A program made the position numbers and the translations under genes. The notes under the pieces are model-generated. The model did no database searches. It was not told where the DNA came from and saw only the letters and a list, made by a program, of their open reading frames with translations. A stretch of 64,000 bases of DNA from Stratiformator vulcanicus (GTDB lineage: Bacteria; Planctomycetota; Planctomycetia; Planctomycetales; Planctomycetaceae): positions 3,612,088 to 3,676,087 of the forward strand of contig NZ_CP036268.1 in NCBI RefSeq assembly GCF_007744515.1, in the 5' to 3' direction. This document shows, in pieces, positions 18,409 through 25,420 of the stretch; position 1 is the stretch's first letter; each line of letters begins with the position of its first letter.

Positions 18409-19686
18409 ATGTGCTCAAGACGACGGGCACTCCCGTTCGCTCTATCACTCACGTTCGTAGTCGGCGGCCTCAGCGGATGCGGCGACGGCAGCGGCGATCA
18501 ATTTACGCCGAGCGAAGGGTTTCTGAGTCTCCCTGAGATTCTTCGCGACGGCCCGCCTGAGGGAGCGGCCTCAACAACGACAGAATCAAGGAATCTCACC
18601 GACCCAAGCCGGACGGTGACCGGACTCGGTCCGCACCTGAATCGGCGATTCGGGACGCTGAAAGATCCCAGAATCTGGAAAGATCTCCCGCTCGACTTCC
18701 ATACGTTAGAGCAATCGGAATCGGCAGTGTCCGATCACGCGGCTGCGACGGACAATCTGAGCAAGGCAGGAGTCTTGTTTCGCAAGAATTGCGCTCAGTG
18801 CCACGGTTCTTCAGGTGCCGGAGACGGGCCGTCCGCGAAGTATTTTTCGCCCCGCCCCCGAGATTATCGGCCCGGCATCTTCAAGTTCACGTCGACCGGC
18901 TCGGCAGGTCGACCGAGCCGATCCGATTTGGAAGCGACCATTCGGCGGGGAATTCCCGGGACGAACATGCCTTCGTTCGATCGGCTCGCCGATTCCGATA
19001 TTCGCCTGCTGGTTGAGTATGTTCGTTGGCTCTCGATGCGGGGCGAACTTGAACTCGCGTTGGTCCGCGAGGTCGAATTCGATTTCGGAGACGAGATATG
19101 GAAGGCCCGAATCGCTGATGGTGAGTCGGAAGCCGATCTCAATCAGGAAGCGATCGATTTTTTGCAGCACGATCTTCCATTCGTAGCCGCGAATGCCGAA
19201 CAAAATTTGATCGAGCGCTGGAGCACCGACGACGTTGACTCGTCAGCCGTAAGCTCCGAACACGATCCGCCGCCTGATACGCCGCAGTCGCGGCGCCGCG
19301 GAGAGCTCTTATTTCTGTCCCAACGCGGCAAGTGTGTCTCCTGTCATGGGAAAGCGGGGCGAGGCGACGGGCCACTGACGGCTTCATTTCACGTCGACCC
19401 GCGAACCGGCGAAGAGTACCCGCAGCGCGGTCTGCACGACGTCTGGGGCGACGTGATCGTGCCGCGTGACCTGACCGGGGGGGCATTCGGCGGCGGCGAC
19501 CGTCCCGTTGATCTTTATCGGCGTATCGCTTTCGGAATCAACGGCACACCGATGCCGGCCTATCAACCGACGCTCGACGAGCAGGAGATTTGGGATCTCG
19601 TCCACTACGTCAGGTCCTTGTCCGGAACGCCGATACCAGTGTCGCCGTCTGAGGATAACAATTCCGATAAGGGGGAGGGGACATGA
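18409..19686 (+). CDS. Dihaem cytochrome c lipoprotein
   Basis: A 425-residue lipoprotein (lipobox LSGC, Cys24) with two class I cytochrome c domains. Haem sites are CAQCH at 128-132 and CVSCH at 309-313, with likely axial methionines Met187 (GTNMPSF) and Met382 (GTPMPAY). It would be anchored to the membrane on the periplasmic side and carry electrons, most plausibly to a haem-copper oxidase. It heads a run of oxidase-assembly genes; its TGA overlaps the ATG of ctaA (ATGA). The ATG at 18409 has AGGAG twelve bases upstream. The oxidase subunits themselves are not in this window. Confidence 0.88.
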   Translation: MCSRRRALPFALSLTFVVGGLSGCGDGSGDQFTPSEGFLSLPEILRDGPPEGAASTTTESRNLTDPSRTVTGLGPHLNRRFGTLKDPRIWKDLPLDFHTLEQSESAVSDHAAATDNLSKAGVLFRKNCAQCHGSSGAGDGPSAKYFSPRPRDYRPGIFKFTSTGSAGRPSRSDLEATIRRGIPGTNMPSFDRLADSDIRLLVEYVRWLSMRGELELALVREVEFDFGDEIWKARIADGESEADLNQEAIDFLQHDLPFVAANAEQNLIERWSTDDVDSSAVSSEHDPPPDTPQSRRRGELLFLSQRGKCVSCHGKAGRGDGPLTASFHVDPRTGEEYPQRGLHDVWGDVIVPRDLTGGAFGGGDRPVDLYRRIAFGINGTPMPAYQPTLDEQEIWDLVHYVRSLSGTPIPVSPSEDNNSDKGEGT

Positions 19687-20780
19687 GTGCCAATGTGACT
19701 GAAATCGCACCAAATCAATTTCGGGTGGTCGACGCAACGCCCGCGGTCGACCACAATGCGGGTGCCCGCGCGATCCTTTCCTCGCCACCTGTCCCCGTTC
19801 GAATGCGCTACAAAGCTTGGAATCACTGGATCGCCGTGCTGACGGTCGTGACGTCGCTCTTGCCGATTACCGTCGGCGTGTTGACGACGACGTTCGATGC
19901 CGGGATGGCGTTTCTCGACTGGCCGACCTCCGATCAGCAGAACATGTTTCTGTACGACATGCTCAGCGATATCCGGGAAGGGCGAACCGACAAGGTCTTG
20001 GAACACGGGCATCGTCTGGCGGGAGCGCTGCTCGGTGTCGTATCGATTTTGCTTGCCGGTGTGCTGTTCGTGAGGGACGAACGGGTTTGGGTCAAGCGGT
20101 TGGGAATCCTGGTACTGTTGGGCGTGATCGTGCAGGGTTTGATCGGCGGGTTTCGTGTCCGGCTCGACGAGCGGTTCCTCGCGTTGTTTCACGGAACCTT
20201 CGGAGCGATCGTCTTTTCGGCAATCTGTCTGGCGGCGTTGGTGACGTCCCGTCGCTGGCTGTCGTATCGGGTGCCGATTACCGATTCACGACCGCGGGGG
20301 CTGATGCCGGTTCTCGTGATAATTCCTGTCGCGATTGTCGTGCAGTACAGCCTTGGTGGTATGGTCAGACATCTCGGACTCGGATTGTATGAGCATCTCG
20401 GGATGGCGGCGGTCGTCTGGCTTCTGGCGAATATCGGAGCCGCATTGTCGATTCGCACCGGCGAGAAGTTCTTGATTTCCAACGGTTATCTGCTGGCTGC
20501 TGCGGCTACGATGCAGGTGGCGCTAGGCTTTGGCGCGTGGATCGTGAAGTTCGGGTGGAAAGCCCAAGGCTACGTCGCGGTCCAAAATTCCGCGGAGCAG
20601 GTGCTTTTCCGGAGCGGTCACACGGTCGTCGGGATGGTCTTATTGGCCGCGGCGGTTTGTCTGCTGGCCAAAGCCGTTAAACTTTCACGTCTTGGGTGGA
20701 AACCTGCGGAACGGGAATATTCGAATCACTTCGACGTCGGCGGTGAACCTGCCGGGACTTCGGGCGGGAAATTAGCATGA
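19683..20780 (+). CDS. ctaA: Haem A synthase (COX15/CtaA)
   Basis: A membrane enzyme of 365 residues that oxidises the C8 methyl of haem O to make haem A for aa3-type oxidases. Eight hydrophobic helices are visible in two similar halves, with the four conserved His of the family at EHGHR (108-110), LFHGTF (170), YEHLGM (238) and SGHTVVG (313). The length fits the COX15 type. The start overlaps the upstream cytochrome stop (ATGA) with GGAGGG just before it, and its stop overlaps ctaB in the same way, so the three are translationally coupled. This implies that the organism makes an A-type oxidase. Confidence 0.93.
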   Translation: MSANVTEIAPNQFRVVDATPAVDHNAGARAILSSPPVPVRMRYKAWNHWIAVLTVVTSLLPITVGVLTTTFDAGMAFLDWPTSDQQNMFLYDMLSDIREGRTDKVLEHGHRLAGALLGVVSILLAGVLFVRDERVWVKRLGILVLLGVIVQGLIGGFRVRLDERFLALFHGTFGAIVFSAICLAALVTSRRWLSYRVPITDSRPRGLMPVLVIIPVAIVVQYSLGGMVRHLGLGLYEHLGMAAVVWLLANIGAALSIRTGEKFLISNGYLLAAAATMQVALGFGAWIVKFGWKAQGYVAVQNSAEQVLFRSGHTVVGMVLLAAAVCLLAKAVKLSRLGWKPAEREYSNHFDVGGEPAGTSGGKLA

Positions 20781-21724
20781 GTGTTGGCGAAGTCGGAACC
20801 GCAGACGGAACGGCCATGGCGCCACACGTGTTTCCGCGTGAGGATGCCGCGCCCGGTCTGCTCGTGCGACTGGCGGATTATCGCGAACTCGCGAAGCCCC
20901 GGATCGCTCTGATGGCTCTCATCACCGTTGCCGTCGGCTATTTCGTCGCAGGCGGCGCGGCGGAGCCGTGGCGGCTTCTCGCCACATTTGCCGGGATCGG
21001 ACTCATCGCCGCCGCCAGCGGTGCCCTGAACCAGTGGCTTGAATCGGATACCGACGCCCTTATGCTCCGGACCGCTGATCGGCCACTGCCGGCAGGTCGA
21101 CTTTCATCAAATTCCGCGCTGCTGTTTGGAGTCTTTTGCGCGGTCGGCGGAACGGTCTGGCTGCTGGCAGGTGTCAACTTGCTGACGGCGGCATTGGCCG
21201 TAGCAACTCTTCTGCTTTACGTCTTCGTTTACACACCGCTCAAACGTGTCAGCTCGGCCAGCACGGCGATCGGCGCAATCCCCGGTGCTTTGCCGCCGGT
21301 GCTCGGTTGGACGGCGGCAACCGGCGAGTTGTCGAGCGGAGCGCTCGTGCTGTTCGGAATCCTGTTTCTCTGGCAATTCCCCCACTTCTTGGCGATCGCG
21401 TGGTTATATCGCCGCCAATACGAGTCCGCGGGGCTGAAGCTGTTGCCGGGTGGTGGAATCATCGATGGCATGACGGGCTGGATTGCTGTTGTCTACGCCG
21501 TGCTGCTGATCCCGACGAGTCTGTTGGCGATTTCGCTCGGCCTTGGCGGGGTAGGCTACGCCATTGTGGCGGGCGTCCTGGGAGCGGGATACGCAGTGTG
21601 CAGCGTGGCTTTTGCACTTTCAGAGTCGACGAAGACCGCGCGGCGACTGCTATGGGCGTCACTCGTTTACCTGCCGACCGTGCTGATCGCTTTGACGATC
21701 GATGCCTTCGGCGTCTACGGTTAA
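20777..21724 (+). CDS. ctaB: Protohaem IX farnesyltransferase (haem O synthase)
   Basis: A 315-residue membrane prenyltransferase that adds the farnesyl group to haem B to make haem O, the substrate of CtaA. The UbiA-family signature is clear: NQWLESDTDALMLRTADRPLP, followed by a second conserved loop WLYRRQYESAGLKLLP. About nine hydrophobic helices are present. Start and upstream stop overlap by four bases. Together with ctaA next door it forms the complete haem A pathway. Confidence 0.94.
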   Translation: MSVGEVGTADGTAMAPHVFPREDAAPGLLVRLADYRELAKPRIALMALITVAVGYFVAGGAAEPWRLLATFAGIGLIAAASGALNQWLESDTDALMLRTADRPLPAGRLSSNSALLFGVFCAVGGTVWLLAGVNLLTAALAVATLLLYVFVYTPLKRVSSASTAIGAIPGALPPVLGWTAATGELSSGALVLFGILFLWQFPHFLAIAWLYRRQYESAGLKLLPGGGIIDGMTGWIAVVYAVLLIPTSLLAISLGLGGVGYAIVAGVLGAGYAVCSVAFALSESTKTARRLLWASLVYLPTVLIALTIDAFGVYG

Positions 21725-21764
21725 GCAACACGCCTTCGCGCTCACTCTGCCTCATCGCACCCAC

Positions 21765-22706
21765 ATGATCCCTTCGTCAGACGCCATCACCATCAGCGAC
21801 CTGGAGCACCATTACGGTGAACTCCGGGCGCTCGCGGGCGTAAGTTTCGATGTCCGACCCGGCGAAATATTTGGTCTGCTCGGACCAAACGGTGGCGGGA
21901 AGACGACCCTCTTTCGCATTCTGTCGACATTGCTGCCGGTCCAGAAAGGGCGGGCTTCCATCGGCGGTTTTGATGTCGCCACGCAACCCGGTCGGGTCCG
22001 CGCCCTTGTTGGAGTGACGTTCCAGTCACCCAGTCTTGATGGAAAATTGACGGTCCGAGAGAACCTTAAACATCAAGGTCACCTCTACGGGCTACGCGGC
22101 AAAATGCTGCAGGAACGCATCGAACACGCCACGAATCGTCTGCAATTGAGCGATCGATTGCATGACCGGGCCGATTCGCTATCAGGCGGGTTGAAGCGTC
22201 GGGTCGAAATTGCGAAGGGGTTGCTGCACAACCCGGACGTGCTGCTGCTTGACGAACCCAGCACCGGGCTCGACCCCGGCGCTCGGCACGACCTGTGGCG
22301 ATTCTTGGGCGACCTGCGGGGCGACGGACGGATGACCGTTCTCGTCACGACCCATTTGATGGAAGAAGCCGAGCGATGCGACCGGCTCGGCATCCTGAAT
22401 CGAGGCGAACTGGTCGCTTGCGACACGCCGGATGCCTTGCGGGCGTCGATCGGCGGGGACTGCCTCACGATTCGCTCCGGGGAACCGGAAGTACTTGCCG
22501 AACGGGTCAGAGACCGCTTTCAGGTCGACGTCGGACGGTTGGGAGACCAACTTCGCATCGAATCACAGGACGGTCATGAGTTGCTGCGCGATCTTGTCGC
22601 CGAGTTTTCACCGCAAGTCGAAGCGGTCACGCTCGGCAAACCCACGCTGGAGGACGTATTCATCGCACGGACCGGCCACCAATTTTGGGAGGAGGAAAGC
22701 CCATGA
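21765..22706 (+). CDS. ABC transporter ATP-binding protein
   Basis: A 313-residue ATPase of the ABC-2 exporter type. Walker A GPNGGGKTT is at residues 40-48, the Q-loop in TFQSPSLD, the signature LSGGLKRRVEIAKGL, Walker B VLLLDEP and the switch His in TTHLMEEAE. The C-terminal ~85 residues are the DrrA/NatA-like extension ending in TLEDVFIARTG. Its stop overlaps the permease ATG (ATGA). The position between ctaB and SCO suggests a role linked to oxidase assembly, such as export of haem, copper or another factor, but the sequence does not show the substrate. Confidence 0.92.
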   Translation: MIPSSDAITISDLEHHYGELRALAGVSFDVRPGEIFGLLGPNGGGKTTLFRILSTLLPVQKGRASIGGFDVATQPGRVRALVGVTFQSPSLDGKLTVRENLKHQGHLYGLRGKMLQERIEHATNRLQLSDRLHDRADSLSGGLKRRVEIAKGLLHNPDVLLLDEPSTGLDPGARHDLWRFLGDLRGDGRMTVLVTTHLMEEAERCDRLGILNRGELVACDTPDALRASIGGDCLTIRSGEPEVLAERVRDRFQVDVGRLGDQLRIESQDGHELLRDLVAEFSPQVEAVTLGKPTLEDVFIARTGHQFWEEESP

Positions 22707-23605
22707 GTGCTCCCGCCCCTCCTGAAGACGCCGTGGCAACTGTCGATGCTCCGGTTGAAAATTCGAAGACGGAAGCTCCCGAGTACGCGGCCGTTTGGCT
22801 CCCGGCGTGGTCGCTGGCGGTCCGTGAGTTGGTCCGTTTCTTCAGACAACGAACGCGAGTAATCGGCGCCGTTGGTCAGCCGGTCGTGTTCTGGATTTTG
22901 CTCGGCGCCGGACTTCACGGTTCGTTCGAACCGCCCGAGTGGGCTCCTGCGGAGATGACCTATCAGGAATTCTTCTTCCCCGGCATCGCGGTCCTGATCA
23001 TCTTGTTCACGGCGATTTTTTCGACCATTTCGATCATCGAAGATCGGCGGGAGGGCTTTCTGCAAGGAGTGCTCGTCGCACCGGTCCCGCGCATTTCGAT
23101 TGTGATGGGCAAGGTCGGCGGCGGGGCGGCGATCGCGATACTGCAGGCCACGATCTTTCTAATCGTCGGTCCGTTGCTGTCGTTGGTGGGACTGGCTCCG
23201 GGCCTGGAACTGTCGGTTTCACTCTCCGTCATTCCGGCAACGCTGGCGATGCTTGTGGTCATTGCCGTCGGATTGACCGCGTTGGGTTATTGCCTGGCAT
23301 GGCCGATGGAATCAACGCAAGGATATCACGCCGTCATGAGCGTGTTCCTGCTGCCCATGTGGCTGTTGTCGGGTTCGTTTTTCCCGGCCAGTTCTGGATG
23401 GCTCGGCTGGGTCGTCTTTCTTAACCCCTTATCGTACGGAGTGGCGGGGCTCCGGCGGGCGATGTACCCGGCCGGCACCCTCGGCGAGGCCGCGGGCCTT
23501 CCGTCGGGACCGATTTGTGCCGCGGTCTCGGTCGGTTTCGCCGTCGTCTGCATGGGAGTTGCCGTGTGGCTGTCGAATCGACGCACCACAACTGATCTGC
23601 GGTAG
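22703..23605 (+). CDS. ABC-2 type transporter permease
   Basis: A 300-residue membrane protein with about six transmembrane helices and the ABC-2 signature region (LLPMWLLSGSFFPASSGWLGWVVFLNPLSYGVAGLRRAMYP). It is the partner of the upstream ATPase, with a very good ribosome-binding site (GGGAGGAGGAAA) and a four-base ATGA overlap. Family members export drugs, polysaccharides, lipids or, in oxidase and nitrous oxide reductase loci, factors needed for metal-centre assembly. Here the SCO gene follows after about 78 bases. Confidence 0.9.
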   Translation: MSAPAPPEDAVATVDAPVENSKTEAPEYAAVWLPAWSLAVRELVRFFRQRTRVIGAVGQPVVFWILLGAGLHGSFEPPEWAPAEMTYQEFFFPGIAVLIILFTAIFSTISIIEDRREGFLQGVLVAPVPRISIVMGKVGGGAAIAILQATIFLIVGPLLSLVGLAPGLELSVSLSVIPATLAMLVVIAVGLTALGYCLAWPMESTQGYHAVMSVFLLPMWLLSGSFFPASSGWLGWVVFLNPLSYGVAGLRRAMYPAGTLGEAAGLPSGPICAAVSVGFAVVCMGVAVWLSNRRTTTDLR

Positions 23606-23683
23606 AGGTTGATCGCTACAATGTGATGGCTGAACACAGCGTCTAGATTCTCAGCAGCGTTCCGCAAGGATCGAGAACTTTCC

Positions 23684-24373
23684 GTGAGTATTCCGCAGCA
23701 GAGCACTCGTTCGACCGCGCCGATCCGTCGCCCCGCGTTAATATTCGGAGGCGTTCTGTGGCTCGTCGCGTTTGGAGCATTAATTCTTCTGTTCTATAAG
23801 ATGCCGGAGGGGGCACTGACGTCCGAAGTTCCACCTGTCGAAGAACAGTCGGAATCGATCTGGGGGAATGAACCGATCCGCAATTTCTCGCTCACCGACT
23901 CCACCGGGTCGGAAGTGACGCGTCAGGATCTCGCAGGGAAGCCGTTCGTCGTGGGTTTCATCTTCACACGATGTGCGGGACCCTGTCCGAGGGTCAGCGG
24001 ACAGATGCGGCTCTTGCAGGACAAGATGAAAGCCTTAAAGATCGACGCCCGGCTCGTCACATTGACCGTCGACCCCGATTACGACACTCCGGAGATACTC
24101 GCTCAGTACGCTGAAATCTTCGGGGCCGACTCCGAAAGATGGATTTTTTTGACCGGTCAGAAAAGTAATGTCTATCAATTAATTACCGACGACTTCCTGA
24201 TGCCGGTACAGGAGATGGAAGGCGACGAGCGACAGCCCGGTTTCGAAGTCTTGCACACGACGAATCTGTTGCTCATCGATGAAGACGGCGTCGTCCGCGG
24301 AAAATATAACGCGGTGCTGCCGAATGAAATGGAAGACTTGAAACGTGAACTGGCAACGAGGGCTGGCTCCTAA
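23684..24373 (+). CDS. SCO1/SenC copper chaperone
   Basis: A 229-residue membrane-anchored thioredoxin-fold protein that delivers copper or controls the redox state of the CuA site in cytochrome oxidase. One transmembrane helix (~17-38) is followed by the periplasmic domain. The metal ligands are Cys97 and Cys101 in FTRCAGPCP and His191 in LHTTNLLLID, all present. The GTG start at 23684 has only a weak ribosome-binding site. It sits in the run of oxidase-assembly genes, which supports the role. Confidence 0.93.
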   Translation: MSIPQQSTRSTAPIRRPALIFGGVLWLVAFGALILLFYKMPEGALTSEVPPVEEQSESIWGNEPIRNFSLTDSTGSEVTRQDLAGKPFVVGFIFTRCAGPCPRVSGQMRLLQDKMKALKIDARLVTLTVDPDYDTPEILAQYAEIFGADSERWIFLTGQKSNVYQLITDDFLMPVQEMEGDERQPGFEVLHTTNLLLIDEDGVVRGKYNAVLPNEMEDLKRELATRAGS

Positions 24374-24490
24374 GTGAACGAGCAGCCTGTGAGAGAGATG
24401 CTAACTCTCAAATATTATTTCACCAATCGCATTCCCTGCGAACACTGAAGACTTTGAAGAAACTATACAGCCACGTAAACGAAAACCGCC

Positions 24491-24955
24491 GTGCCTGACG
24501 AACTACCAGATTGGATTGCCGCATTGCCCGCGATCAATGCGGCGCTCAATTCGCTCGCCACGCTCTGCCTGGCCGCTGCGTTTATTGCGATTAAGAAGAA
24601 GCGAGTTCATCTGCATCGAAATTTGATGCTGACGGCCTTTGGGATCTCGATCGCATTTCTTGCCTGCTACCTGACCTACCACGAGGGCTTGCGACAATAC
24701 ACCGGCGAGGCGGGCCGCGCCTTTACGGGGCAGGGCATCATCCGGCCGATTTACTTCACCATCTTAATTTCTCACATCATCCTGGCTGTCACCGTCCCGG
24801 TTTTGGCAATCGCCGCGATTTACCAAGCCTGGCGAAAGAACTGGTCGGCCCACAAAAGCGTGGTGAAGTATGCGTTTCCAGTTTGGATGTACGTTTCGGT
24901 CACCGGTGTTGTGATATATTTCATGCTGTACCACTGGGTCGGTCCCGCATTGTGA
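24491..24955 (+). CDS. DUF420 membrane protein, oxidase-assembly type
   Basis: A 154-residue protein with four hydrophobic helices and conserved His residues (VHLHRNLML, TYHEGL, SHIILA, AHKSVVKYAFPVWMYVSVTG). This matches the DUF420 family (YozB/CtaM-like), often found next to SCO or haem A genes and required for oxidase function in Bacillus (CtaM). The start is GTG at 24491. Its stop overlaps the GTG start of the next gene (GTGA), so the two are coupled. Confidence 0.85.
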   Translation: MPDELPDWIAALPAINAALNSLATLCLAAAFIAIKKKRVHLHRNLMLTAFGISIAFLACYLTYHEGLRQYTGEAGRAFTGQGIIRPIYFTILISHIILAVTVPVLAIAAIYQAWRKNWSAHKSVVKYAFPVWMYVSVTGVVIYFMLYHWVGPAL

Positions 24956-25413
24956 AAGACCACAAGCCCGCTCTCGTCTTCCGGATGGCCTACACAGCTG
25001 CCGGCTTGCTCGTCCTATTCGCGATCCTCACGACCGGTTTTCGGTGGTTTGCGACCGCCGAGCGTGCACTTTCGCTGAATGCGGATCAAATCGTCAAAGC
25101 AGAGATGACCGTCTACGACGACCCAGACATCCTGCCGTGGGGCGAATACGAAATCGACCCGGCGGCGGCTCGCCGTGTCTATCACCAATTAGGCAAGAGC
25201 GTAACCGGTAGCCCATCGCCTTGGTTTTCCTCCTTCGACATCCGATTTAAGACAGACGACGGCACCGTCGATGAAGTGCAGTTTAGCAGCGAAATTAAAC
25301 AAGTGAGAGTGAACGGCCGGTACTTTCGAACCTCCGAGTCCGCCCGGGAATTAATTCAAGAGATCTTTCACGAATTAAGCAATCAGAACAAGCAATCTGC
25401 TTCGGGAACTTGA
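24952..25413 (+). CDS. Small membrane-anchored protein, last gene of the oxidase-assembly run
   Basis: A 153-residue protein with one N-terminal transmembrane helix (MAYTAAGLLVLFAILTT) and a soluble alpha/beta part that probably faces the periplasm. I do not recognise it. The GTG start lies inside the DUF420 stop codon (GTGA), so it is translated with that gene and probably acts in the same process. Its stop lies only seven bases from the stop of the convergent glycosidase-like gene, with no terminator in between, so the two transcripts should overlap. Confidence 0.65.
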   Translation: MKDHKPALVFRMAYTAAGLLVLFAILTTGFRWFATAERALSLNADQIVKAEMTVYDDPDILPWGEYEIDPAAARRVYHQLGKSVTGSPSPWFSSFDIRFKTDDGTVDEVQFSSEIKQVRVNGRYFRTSESARELIQEIFHELSNQNKQSASGT

Positions 25414-25420
25414 GCAGAAG

